Assembly (NCBI GenBank): GCA_027422505.1 | Contig: JAPQWV010000663.1 | Coordinates: 186,001 to 250,000, forward strand | Length of the DNA: 64,000 bases | Origin: Craterostigma plantagineum | Taxonomy: Eukaryota; Streptophyta; Magnoliopsida; Lamiales; Linderniaceae | Direction of reading: 5' to 3' | In this document: positions 54,187-64,000 of the stretch, piece by piece | Numbering within the stretch: the stretch's first letter is position 1 | Layout: every line of letters begins with the position of its first letter | Notes under the pieces: model-generated | Seen by the model: the letters and a program-made list of their open reading frames with translations, nothing else | Told to the model about the DNA's origin: nothing | Database searches by the model: none | Program-made: the position numbers and the translations under genes

Positions 54187-55199
54187 TCATTGTCCTCCCT
54201 CAAACTTGGACAGTTTTGTTCCAAGTTCCATAGATGTCGCTACGGGGTTGCTCTCCTCCATTTTATTTTTCTTCAATATATCCTTCGCATGCGCTTCTTG
54301 CGACACAGAAATTCTCGTGCTTCTTTGCTCGACCTCAAGACCGAGAAAGTATTTCATCAGTCCCAAGACTGTCATCTCGAATTCCTTCATCATCGCCTTC
54401 TTGAAGTCGTTGACTATTTTCTCACTACTTCCCATAAGGTCATCAACATAGAGTGTGAATATGGTCATTTCCTTTCCTTCCCGTTTGACGTAGAGGGCGT
54501 GCTCGAACGAACAATGCTCGAACTTGTTCCTTTTGAAATATCCGTCGATCGGGGTGTTCCATGCTCGAGGCACTTGCTTTATCCCGTAAAGCGCCTTTTT
54601 TAATTTCAGTACTTTGCCTTCTTTTCTAGATTTTAACTATCTCGGGTGCTGCTCCACGTAGACTTCTTCCTCGAGTTCCCCATTCAGAAAAGCGGACCTC
54701 ACGTCCATCTGGTAGATTGGCCAGTTGAGTTGTGCAGCTTGAGCCAGGAGCAAACGGATTGTCTCCATTCTTGAAACGGGAGCAAAAACTTTGTCATAAG
54801 CTATTCCCGCTTGTTATCGATAGCCCTTCGCCACCAATCCCGCCTTGTAACGTTCAACTTCTCCTTGAGCAATTATATTCTTTTTACAAACCCATTTGAC
54901 TCCAGTGTGTTTATGCCTGTTTGGCAACTCCACAAGTTTCCATGTGTCTTCTTTTCAATCGCCTTTGTTTCCTCGTCCATCACCGTTGTCCATCTCTTGT
55001 CTCTCACGGCTTCTTCGAAGCTAATTTGTTTCGAATCGGCCAGCAAGCAGACTAAATGAACCACATCGATTGTCTCGTACAGGTACTGCATACTTCGTAT
55101 CTTGGGTTGTCTTGGTTCATCCTCCTCGTTTATTTCTTGAGATGGAGCCGGGACGGATGGTGCAACTAAGTTGTTCTCCCTCCGTTGTATTTTGTTCAT
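54187..55199 (-). pseudogene. Reverse transcriptase of element 4
   Basis: 55199-54873 has the entry region (VRDKRWTTVMDEETKAIEKK) and 54573-54187 the palm: PRAWNTPIDGYFKRNKF, LYVDDLMGSSE with YVDD at 54450-54439, GLMKYFLGLEVEQ. Stops and shifts between 54873 and 54573 break it. Copia family by the AWN/YVDDL arrangement. Confidence 0.85.
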
Positions 55200-55243
55200 C
55201 GTTCTAGTTTCACGAATTTTCTTCGTCTACTCGAACATCTCGA

Positions 55244-55876
55244 CTAACTACCACCTTTTATATTTGGATCATACAGTCGATACGCCTTCGTCTTCTCATC
55301 GTACCCGATGAACACAAGCTTTTTGCTTTTATCATTAAGCTCGGTCCTCTTCTGATCCGGCAAATGTGCATACGCCACGCTTCCAAATATTTTGAGGTGT
55401 GCTACGTTCGGTTTTTGGCCATTCCATGCTTCTTGTGGTGTTCGATTTCCGAGGTTGTGATGTGGACATTGGTTTTGAATATATACAGCACATGGTACTG
55501 CTTCGGCCCAGAATTCCTTTGGCATATCCTTGCTTTTTAACATTGACCGAACCATGTCGAGAATGGTTCGGTTCTTTCTTTCAGCTACGCCGTTCTGTTG
55601 TGGGGAGTAAGGTGGGGTGAGGAACCTCCTGACGCCTTGATCTTTGCGAAAGTAGCGAAAGCACCTGACACGTATTCACCATCTCTATCTGATCGGAGCA
55701 TCTTGAGCTTGACATTTGAGCTGGCCGCCTTCTCGACCATAGCCTTGTAAATATTTTTCTTGAATCGCCTTCAGGTTGAGTCTGAACATTCCGTTCCTTT
55801 CCATCTCTGCCCGTGCGATCGTTCTTCCGTCATTGTTTCTTAGTTGTAATGAGCGGTCTTCATGAACACTGAACAT
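55244..55876 (-). pseudogene. Integrase of element 4
   Basis: 55555-55244 reads SMLKSKDMPKEFWAEAV, YIQNQCPHHNLGNRTPQEAW, FGSVAYAHLPDQKR and KSKKLVFIGYDEKTKAYRLY, the C-terminal half of copia integrase. Upstream pieces (55876-55685) are the zinc-binding approach (MFSVHEDRSLQLRNNDGRTI). The catalytic DDE centre is broken by frame changes. Confidence 0.8.
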
Positions 55877-55890
55877 CCTTTTTCAAGCAA

Positions 55891-56291
55891 CTACCCCATG
55901 CTTAAGATGTTCGTCTTCAAGTCCGGTACGAAATAGACGTCCTCGACCGATCCTTGTTTGCCATGATTTTGAGAGAAATAATTTTTTCCTCGGCCTTTGA
56001 CTTCTATCTTCGATGCATCTCCAAAAGACATGTGGCCATCATCGATCTTCTTCATATCCGTGAAGGGATGTTTCTGCCTGCTCACATGATTGCTAGTACC
56101 GGCGTCAAGATACCGCACAGTTCCCTGTCCGGAGTTGTATCCTCGAGCGCCATTAAGAGAGCGCCTTCATCTTTTGGCTCTTCTTGTGTGACTAGATTCG
56201 CATTTTCGGCCACCTTCTTTTTGGACCAACAGCTTTTTGTGAAATGTCCGAACTTCCGGTAGTTGTAGCATTCAACGCTAGTTCGATTCAA
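55891..56291 (-). pseudogene. Gag knuckle and protease of element 4
   Basis: 56291-56082 carries CYNYRKFGHFTKSC, a zinc knuckle whose second Cys is Tyr. 56118-55891 carries YLDAGTSNHVSRQKHPF, the copia protease entry (usual D-T/S-G-A-S) with Ala in place of Thr/Ser, then VEDVYFVPDLKTNILSMG. Both changes suggest loss of function. Confidence 0.8.
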
Positions 56292-56420
56292 GCCACCACC
56301 TCGTCCTTGAGCTCGACCTTGTCCTCTCCAAATTTGATTGTTCGTTCGTCGTTGTTCCTGATTGTATCGTCGTCCTCGTCCTGAGTTTTGGGCGAAACCT
56401 CATCCTCGTTGACCTCGTCC

Positions 56421-57086
56421 TCAGCCGTGATGCGTATATAGCATTTTGTCCTCTTTAAGATATAATTTCGTCTGTAGGGCCTCGTCCAGCGATTCCAGCT
56501 TCTTCTTTTTCTTCTGTTGCTCGTGAGTTTCGAGCGAACCGGAGAGTTCGTCGACCGTCATTTCTTCGAGATTTTCGGATTCTTCAATTGCACATACCAA
56601 GTTCTCGTACTCGTCCGTCAGAGAGCAGAGAATTCTCTCGACGACCCGGGCTTCCGTTAGGGCCTCACCGTTTCTCTTCAACTGATACGAGTGGTTTGTA
56701 CAATTGTTACATAATCGGACTCGCCGTCGCTGTTCTTCATTCTCGTCATTTTGAATTCGCCACGAAGAGTTTGCAGCCGTATTGTTTTACTCAGTCGGCG
56801 CCTTTGTACGCTAATTCCAGTTTCCCCATGCTTCCTTCGAATTCTACGTCGTTGATTTTTTCGAATTCGGCATCGTCTAGGCCATTGTATATGATGGTGA
56901 CCGCGGCGTCATTTAATTTCGAGAATCGTCCAACGCCTTCACCTGGACCGCTATGTACGCGTTCGTTTTTTCGGGTTCGGTGTACCCGTCTTTAACGATA
57001 TTCCATACGCTTTGCGAGCCGAACAATGCTTTTATCCGAATGCTCCAATTATCATAGTCGAATTTTGTGAGGTGCGGGACGGGCAT
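56421..57086 (-). pseudogene. Gag of element 4
   Basis: From the ATG at 57086: MPVPHLTKFDYDNWSIRIKA and ALFGSQSVWNIVKDGYTEP, the usual copia Gag start. After a frame change, 56681-56421 reads EARVVERILCSLTDEYENLV and ESENLEEMTVDELSGSLETH (UBN2-type). Stops near 56900 interrupt it. Confidence 0.8.
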
Positions 57087-57117
57087 GCTACCGAACCATA
57101 TGGCTCTGATACAAATT

Positions 57118-57522
57118 TGTTGTTTCTTTAAAAAGATTTATGAGGTGCTGAATAAGTATGTGTTCGTGAGTGGACTGTGTGTGGTGGCAACAAGTGAAGA
57201 AAATAATACTTTGCTTTCTCATGCAAACTCTTCTTTTTTTCTCTATCGATAATACATGCACGCTCACAGCTTTTTCTCTCTATCTCTTTATAACACTTGG
57301 ACGTATGTTATTTATAATATAATATAATCTAACCAAATAAAGACAAGTGAAGTAAGAAAGTCAAGCAAATCTTTTTCTTTTGTTTTTCCTTGATCGGATC
57401 TTCCTTGGAAGATTTTCTTCATGAGCATGAACCTTTTTCGGTGGAGCAGACTTTTGTTGTTTTTGTTTTCTTCCTCAGGTTTTCCTTCCAAAATATCTGG
57501 CTATTTAGATTAATTATCAGCA
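57118..57522 (-). repeat. 5' LTR of element 4
   Basis: 405 bp, TGTTGTTTCTTT to ATTATCAGCA. Followed by the duplication CTTTA at 57523-57527. The primer-binding site is immediately to the left (57100-57116, minus strand). Confidence 0.9.
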
Positions 57523-57527
57523 CTTTA

Positions 57528-58010
57528 TTCGCTGATTTCTCGCATTTCCGAACGTAGTACTAGGATGTTCTCTTTCGCTTTCGCCACGCGAGATAGCCCT
57601 GTAAAAAATTCGAACAAACTCCGACTAATGGCTAGCAACGACGTTTTTAGTCCTCGATGTTGGCACATGAACGTTGTTTATCCCCCCCCCACCCCACACC
57701 CATAATATTCCGAGATGTTACTTTTAGTGACTAATGTTATCGTTTTTTGGAAATTTTTTGTCCTCCGATTAATTAAATCGTTAATTTAGACGGAATCTAA
57801 CATTTGAGAGAACATTGATTCATTAATTCGACGAAAAACATCTAACTCATCCTTTTATTCGACCTAAACGCATGTGACGATCATTACGTATCACATTTAG
57901 GAAATGATTGACACCTTGAAGCCAAGTAAAATGTAATAACCTCATGTGCGTAAGTTAAGAAGAATATGAGTTATAAGGCTTTAAGTCGTTTTCCATTAAA
58001 ATACCGTAAA
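57528..58010. other. Intergenic with a possible Mutator-like repeat remnant
   Basis: 57640-57800 contains TTAGTCCTCGATGTT, a C-run at 57681-57689, and CGTTAATTTAGACGGAATCT, words resembling the inverted repeats of the 8312-9756 element (TTAGTCCCCGATGTT, GACGTTAATTTGGATGG). Only one side is recognisable. No gene is seen. Confidence 0.3.
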
Positions 58011-58211
58011 CTCTTATTACATGAAATGGAACAAGCTCCGAGTGCATTTGATACAAATATTTGGGTTAGGAAAAGAAAAGGATATGCATGAAAGTACAGC
58101 GCTCGAACTGCACACTATCATTCTTGTTAAGATGCTAATTTGTTTTTTGGTGTGGTTTCCACACATGAATTTCCCACACAGAAAGCGCAACCTAACCGAA
58201 TTGTCCAATCA

Positions 58212-58412
58212 CTGCTAATCGTCGGGCGAATCGGAATTGAGATTCAAATAGCTTGCGGGCTCCTTATTGTTGGGTTTATACTCAATAACGTTCTTTCGAG
58301 GTGCTTTGTCTCCCTTTTTATAGGCGTCTATAACTTCGTCACGGTCGCGAAAGTAGTGGAGGGCCATTCGAGCTCTCTTAAAGGAAGAGGAAAACTCGTC
58401 CACTTCTTATAA
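58212..58412 (-). CDS. Possible terminal exon of an unidentified gene
   Basis: VDEFSSSFKRARMALHYFRD followed by RDEVIDAYKKGDKAPRKNVI and ending SYLNLNSDSPDD, then a stop at about 58215. Balanced composition and an acidic C-terminus look protein-like. An AG acceptor (TTATAAG|AAG) stands upstream near 58410. No upstream exon is found and the family is not recognised, so it may be a gene fragment. Confidence 0.3.
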
Positions 58413-58419
58413 AAACTAA

Positions 58420-58900
58420 CTTGGTACAAATCAATTTTAGACGTTGTTAAAACTACCTTGGTACAAATCAATTTAATACGTAATCAAGTTCATCGTTGTA
58501 GAAGGCCAACAAAAATTCCAAATAAATTTGATGGATCAATATTCAAATCAAACATTATCTTATATGTTGCCCTTCCATTATTTACGCGTAATGATTCATT
58601 CTTCATTTCTAACAATCTCTATGGAATATGGCTGGAAAAAGCCTAAAATAGGTAGTCTTAATTTATACATGTTGTAATGTATTAGATGGGTGATAGAATG
58701 TGTCTCTACAGTTCATCGTCAAATCTTGTTAAGGTAAGAGAGGTCCTATGACAACGGGACCCACTGTCACCGATGCTATTTGTATTAGTCATGAAGCTTG
58801 TTAGCTTATGCTTATGCAAAGCCAGTACGCAAGCTGTTAGTCGTAGTTTAAGATGAGAATAAGTCAATCTAGGCTTTGTGATAGTGTCATTGTTTAGGTT
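58420..58900. other. Intergenic, no feature seen
   Basis: AT-rich. It contains two copies of a short TACCTTGGTACAAATCAATTT-like phrase (about 58420-58480) and nothing else that I can support. Confidence 0.4.
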
Positions 58901-58929
58901 ACAACATGTTTTGATACATAATTTGAAGT

Positions 58930-60377
58930 ACTGGCTTAACTGGTAATAAAATAAAACGAATACTAACGAACTATCCTACGCTCAACTGGAAAGTGTACCT
59001 ATCGAAATAATATAGACGTAGCAAATATTCGAGTATTGAATTCCAAGAGAACTATGTACTTTAGAAAATCGTCGTTTAAATATCCTAGTAAATATTTTTG
59101 TTGTTGAAACAAACAATACTTAGAAAATACAAGTTAATTAAATAGTACGGGGAAGAAATCCTTATTGAAACAAACGTAATTGAGACTTCGAATCCCCCTA
59201 GCTCGACCAAAACAAATATCAAGTGTACATAAGCAACTTTATCATTAGACCGTGGAGATTCCTACTACACCTTACCATACAATAAACGTAAACAACTAAT
59301 CAACGAATTGAATAGTTGGGCAAGCTTCCCTAACTACTTAACAAAAGATCGCATTAACAACATGGTGAATCCCACTATTAGATTTGACTCTAATCCGGCG
59401 GGGTAGTTCAACCTATCTCTAACGATGAGTTTACTCCGCTCGTTTAGGAGTGGTCTAATCGTTCGCCCCTTTCTCGAGCGTAGCGTACAATTTCCTGGAC
59501 TACTTTAACTTAAATACATAGACATGACCAAGCTAATTTGATAATTCCAATCACATGGACATAATCAAATCATATGCTTCATAAACGAGTCACAACAACA
59601 ACAAAACATCAGATACACGTAAACATACGATCGATCTCGCTAAGGTTCATCTAATCTCAAATAAAATAGATTTAGCTACTCATTATCATCACAATGAAGA
59701 ACACAATTAACATGGTCTCGTATGTGTTGTGTGAGATATTTCATTTGACAAATGTGGCAAAGCCTTGACTTTAACATGGTCATGGAAACGTTCACGGCCT
59801 TGATTATGCATCTTCACGGCCGCAACATAAAACCTGAAGAAAAAAACGTCTTTGCCCGTGTTCACGGCTTCGATAGCCACCATTCACGGTCGTGAAGCGT
59901 TCGGGGCTTAGCAAATGGCTTTCGGCCATTATTCATGGCCTCTTGCACCTTCTTTCACGGCCATGAAGTGCCCGTCAAGGCTAGGTTGGCTAGTGTTCAC
60001 GACCGTGACATAATCGGGCAAGAAAATGGCTCCTAGATGGTTTCACGGCCTCTTGCAAAGCATCCACGACCGTGACGTTTTTTCCTGCAAAATAGCAGCA
60101 CGTTCAGAAATTCATATCTCCCAATCTCGACCTCGGATTGAAAATCCCGCGGTCAGAACCTTGATTAACGAGTCTTTTATCTATCTATGGTTAAAATTTC
60201 AGGTCCATCAGATATCGTTTACCTCGTGATCATTGAGAAATACGAAACTGCCGCAAAACTATGGTAAAGCGTTGATTTTGTTGTAAAACCATATTATTGT
60301 GCAGAAGTTCAAAACGACTTCACTTATCATGCCGGCTTAAATTTGACAAATATAAACGTAAAAAATTACGTCTATCA
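58930..60377 (-). repeat. 3' LTR of Athila-like element 6 (left end uncertain)
   Basis: The right edge is set by the TGATAGACGTAATTTTTACG start (minus strand, ending at 60377), directly after the purine-rich GTGCGGGGAGATG and the GCTTGAGGACAAGCAAATGC motif that usually sits before the 3' LTR in such elements. The body contains at least nine TTCACGGCC / CACGGCCGTG words at 59780-60075. The left boundary near 58930-59000 is a guess; no target duplication could be matched because the other LTR is outside the window. Confidence 0.55.
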
Positions 60378-61026
60378 CATCTCCCCGCACTTAAGCATTT
60401 GCTTGTCCTCAAGCAAAAAATACAAACGACATATAAAAAGATAAAATCATGCAACGTATCAATCAAGAACGAAAATCACGTAGGAGATAATGCAAGTAAA
60501 GTCGGAAGGCATATTCGAAATCAACAACTAACCACATGACTTCCTTAAGAATACCTATTACGATCCGCACCTCACAAAGATTCACTCAAATCACTAAGTA
60601 TATGTATGGGTTAAGATGTCGGTGATATCTCTCGGGTCATGCACTAATACAATCCCTACCATAAGCTTGCAATTGATTCGTAAATCTACTACCTTTAATG
60701 ATTAAGCGTGAATCGGAAGGTCCTTACCAGGTAATAAAATGGCTGAGATATATATGTAAGAAATGTAAGGAATAAGCTTAATAAGGATATAGTTGTAGTC
60801 GTATTGGAATCATGCCATCATCTCGATTGCGCCAAAAATCATTTGTTCTTGCTCATTACTTCCGTTCTTTTGTATTCGTCGTTATTTACCAAGCCCTTCT
60901 TCTTTCCAACTCGATCTAGGAAATAGGTAATACGGTTTTTGGGAGTGAAAGATTATCGAAAGAATTAGTCGATATATATAATTTCTCTCTTTTCTTGTTC
61001 TGTTTTCCGTTCTTCTTCTTCTTCTT

Positions 61027-61078
<52 letters not shown>

Positions 61079-61956
61079 GTATTTCTTCTTTTCTTTTTTT
61101 TTCAACATCAACTCGGAAATTTAGTATGGGTTGCGCTTCTTAAGTCCAGCGTTCAACCTCCACTCCTACTATCACTCCAATGGGTTTATGTCTGAAGGCT
61201 TAATCAAGGTCGGCAATTGTAATCCGGTTTCACAAATAAAGGCTAAGGCTCAAAGTGGCTAGCTACGGGGGCCAATCGTGGTTGGCTACTTTGGCTAATG
61301 GATTGAATTCCTAATGCCTCCCTCATTTTAACAAATCGCACTTAAAGTAGTTTCAACACGCAATACACAAGCAAGTTCTGAAGAGAATAAACTAAGCATG
61401 ATTCACACAAGCAAAGAAATGAGCAAAAAGCTCGTAGGCTTAAAAATCTCACAAAAATAGGGTTATATGTACGAATTTCTCAGGTATCGCCAAGTTAATC
61501 ATGTAAGAAAGAGGTCAACACGCATATGTATTCTAATTACTCACACAATTTCTACCATGATCCTTTGATCGATAAGAAACACAATTTTTGAAAAACTTCC
61601 GTGCCAATTTTTGAAAATTTTATACCAAAAAATCAAGTCATGCACATATAAGATGTTCGCATCAATTTCACAGAAATTCCCTTCCCACACTTAAGATTTA
61701 CGTTGCCCTCAACGTAACAATTATGTAGCACAAGGAATAGGAAATAAATAGATAAGCGAACTTCCTTGAATAGTCCGATGTGCATGCTTTGTATCGCGCC
61801 TCCCCACACTTGATATTTTGTATTTCCTGCGATCATCAAAAACAGAATCATAAAAAAAAATACGGATAGAAATAAAGAAGAAACAGAGGATAGGCTTGGG
61901 GTGCCTCCCAAGTAGCGCTTTCTTTAATATCTTTTAGCTAGACATAGTTTGGTGGT
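60378..61956 (-). other. Post-pol region of element 6
   Basis: Non-coding by eye, in the place where Athila-type elements may carry an env-like ORF. Contains a (TC)n tract and a second purine-tract phrase (AAGTGTGGGGAGG on the minus strand, about 61800-61812). No env-like protein could be read. Confidence 0.45.
61030..61075 (+). repeat. (TC)n microsatellite
   Basis: About 23 TC dinucleotides, preceded by a CTT-rich run. On the coding strand of element 6 it is (GA)n. Confidence 0.95.
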
Positions 61957-64000
61957 TCAGCTCTGGGTAGTGTTGAGGAGGTGGATCGTGTCCTTCCCGA
62001 GCGCCTCAATGTCACCGCCATAATAATGCTTGAGACGTTGCCCATTCACCTTGAAGGTCCCTCTTTCTGGTTGTGTGATCTCGACTGTGCCGTATGGAAA
62101 TACTCGAGTTACCTTGAAGGCACCAGACCATTGTGACTTCAACTTGCCTGGAAATAGGCGTAGTCGAGAGTTATAGAGCAAGCATGGCGCCCACGTGAAA
62201 TTCCCGTCGCTGGATTTTTTTATCATGGTACATCTTGGTGCATTCCTTGTAGATCCGCATATTATCATACGCCATTCATCGACTCTCATTAATTTGAAAG
62301 TTTCTCTTTTTGCCTGCAAGCGCTCAATCGAAATTTAGTTCCTCAAAGCTCAATATGCCTTATGCTCAAGCTCGATGGGTGAATGACAAGATTTCCATAA
62401 ACGAAGCGAAAAGGTGTTGATCCTAGGCGTCTTATACGCTGTTCTATAGGCCCACAATGCGTCGTTTAGCTTGTTTGACCAAACACTTCGGTGCCCCTCG
62501 ACGATTTTCTCTAAAATTTGCTTCAATTCCCGATTCGCGACTTCCACTTGGCCGCTTGTTTGAGGGTGGTACGGAGTGGTATCACTATGCTTAACGCCGT
62601 ATCTAGAGCGTCATAGAAAACTGAGTGTTACAAAAGTGAGTACCTTTTTCGCTAATAATGCAACGAGGCAAATCAAATCGTGCAAACAACGTTTTAAGAA
62701 TTAACGACAACCGTAGCATCATTATTGGCAGTGCTTGCGCCTCTACCCATTAGGTACGTAATTAACCGCAACTAGGATATATCGATTAGTAAACAAAGTA
62801 GGAAAAGGTCCCATCAAACCAATGCCCCAAACATCAAATACTCGCATACTAGAATAAAGTTCTGCGGTATTTCATTGCGCTTAGAACCTGTCCGTTGGCA
62901 TCTCTCGCACATGTCGACATACCTTTGAGCGTCCTTGAAGATTGAATGCCAATAGAAATCATATTCGAGTACCTTATGGGCTATTCGATTCCCCCATAGT
63001 GGCCTCCGGCCGGTCCGGTGTGACAGTGGTCTAAGGTCTTGATCGTTTCGGGAAATGACACGTATCGTCTGACCATCTTATCGGCACAAGTCCTAAACAA
63101 GTATGGATCATCCCAAAAGTAAACATCAAGTCCGAGAAGAATTTCTTCTTCTGTTGGCTTGAGTATTCCTTTGGTATGATCCTTGCCACGAGATAGTTAG
63201 CAATATCAGCATACCAAGGAATATTATCGTTTACCTCACGTATGGCATAAAAATGCTCGTCAGGGAAGTGGTCCCTGATGTTATCCTCGTCCGTCTTTTC
63301 GTAATGTGAATTCTCCAATCTCGATAAGTGATCGGCTGCAAAATTTTTAGTCCCCTTTTGGTCTCGAATTTCCACGTCAAATTCTTGAAGTAGTAGGATC
63401 TATCGGATTAGTCTTGGCATTGCATCGGGTTTGATGAGGAGGTGCTCGAGGGCCGAGTGATCCGTGTATACAATGACCTTGGAAAGGATGAGGTAGGTGC
63501 GAAACTTGTCGAGCGCGAACACGACCTCAAGCAACTCCTTTTCAGTTGTAGTGTAATTCGCTTGTGCCTCGTTCAAAGTCTTGCTCGCGTAGTATATCGG
63601 CTGAAAGTGCTTGTCCCGCCGCTGCCCCTACTGCAAAATCACCAGCATAGAACATGAGTTCAAAAGGTGGACCCAAATCGGGAGCTACCATGATAGGAGC
63701 ATTAATAAGCTTTTCCTTAAGTGTCGAAAATGCATGCATGCACTCGGATGTAAACTCATATGGCACGTCTTTCTCAAGTAATCGGGTTAAATGTCTAGCA
63801 ATTTTAGGAAAGTCCTTAAATAAATCTAAGATAAAAACCCACATGTCCTAGGAAACTTCTAATTGCTTTTACTGACTAGGGTGGTGTTAAACGCTCGATC
63901 GTCTCAATTTTAGCCTTAACTACCTCAACCGCCTTCGACGAAATCTTATGACCTAACACGATCCCCTCTCTCAACCATAAAATGACATTTCTCCCAATTC
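61957..64000 (-). pseudogene. Athila-like pol 3' part: RT thumb, RNase H, integrase
   Basis: Reading right to left from the window edge: NWEKCHFMVERGIVLGHKIS and the RSFLGHVGF-type phrase (RT thumb); FPKIARHLTRLLEKDVPYEF and PFELMFYAGDFAVGAAAGQA (RNase H start); EIRDQKGTKNFAADHLSRLE and WYADIANYLVARIIPKEYS; then integrase pieces [34 protein letters not shown] and the C-terminal LLYNSRLRLFPGKLKSQWSG with KVNGQRLKHYYGGD. These phrases are characteristic of Athila-lineage Ty3/gypsy pol. Frame changes and stops (for example after ERLTPP and across 62560-63030) show decay. The RT catalytic palm, protease, gag and 5' LTR lie beyond the window. Confidence 0.85.

Larger units (their letters stand above)
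45578..57522 (-). mobile_element. Element 4: Ty1/copia retrotransposon, interrupted by element 5
   Basis: LTRs at 57118-57522 (5') and 45578-45862 plus 53466-53508 (3', split). The duplication CTTTA is at 45573-45577 and 57523-57527. The primer-binding site TGTATCAGAGCCA (initiator tRNA-Met type) lies on the minus strand beside the right LTR. The order gag, protease, integrase, RT, RNase H identifies copia. Frames are broken by many stops and shifts. The outer 3' LTR end begins CGTTG where the 5' LTR has TGTTG, so the terminal base has mutated. Confidence 0.92.

Noticed and set aside
61030..61075. Ser/Leu-repeat ORF over the (TC)n tract
   Set aside because: It is a translation of a microsatellite; there is no coding support.
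1..64000. tRNA or rRNA genes
   Set aside because: I scanned for tRNA A/B-box and rRNA core motifs by eye and found only primer-binding-site matches next to LTRs; a tRNA-specific scan was not possible here.

Overview
The window looks like a repeat-rich nuclear segment from a flowering plant, probably a eudicot; the species cannot be named from sequence alone. The grounds are a plant F-box/FBA gene, Ty3/gypsy elements of the Tat and Athila lineages, Ty1/copia elements primed by initiator tRNA-Met, and Mutator-like DNA elements with 9-bp target duplications. Only one gene looks intact: an F-box gene at 475-1617. A decayed paralogue in the same orientation lies at 43868-45511, so what was probably a tandem F-box pair is now separated by about 42 kb, most of it transposons.

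Layout. 1-2770: F-box gene and a fragment of a TTF/zf-MYM (hAT-like) gene. 2780-7372: a non-autonomous Mutator-like element (target duplication TACATATAA) filled with two minisatellites. 8312-9756: a foldback Mutator-like element (target duplication AATATTGAG). 10368-21152: Tat element 1 (plus strand), with LTRs that read as identical, a long open gag-pol frame and a spliced-looking antisense gene. 21383-31253 and 32352-41935: Tat elements 2 and 3 (minus strand), complete with LTRs and target duplications but gutted inside. 43868-45511: F-box pseudogene split by a 531-bp solo LTR. 45578-57522: copia element 4 (minus), whose 3' LTR is split by copia-like element 5 (45863-53465, minus). About 58900 to the window end: 3' part of an Athila-like element 6 (minus).

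How the parts relate. Elements 2 and 3 share an exact in-frame 396-nt loss of the reverse transcriptase core. Both also lack the Gag capsid, the integrase catalytic core and the front half of the antisense gene, and both carry repeated copies of the gag zinc-knuckle segment plus related tandem arrays. Because each has its own target duplication, the shared state was most likely inherited from an already defective parent, which implies mobilisation in trans, plausibly by element 1-like partners. The antisense gene near the 3' LTR survives in recognisable form in all three Tat elements and is the least explained coding component here. The mobile elements show insertion layers: element 5 lies inside element 4, the solo LTR inside the F-box pseudogene, and element 2 inside a possible minus-strand gene relic. 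All homology statements come from reading motifs by eye; no database search was run.
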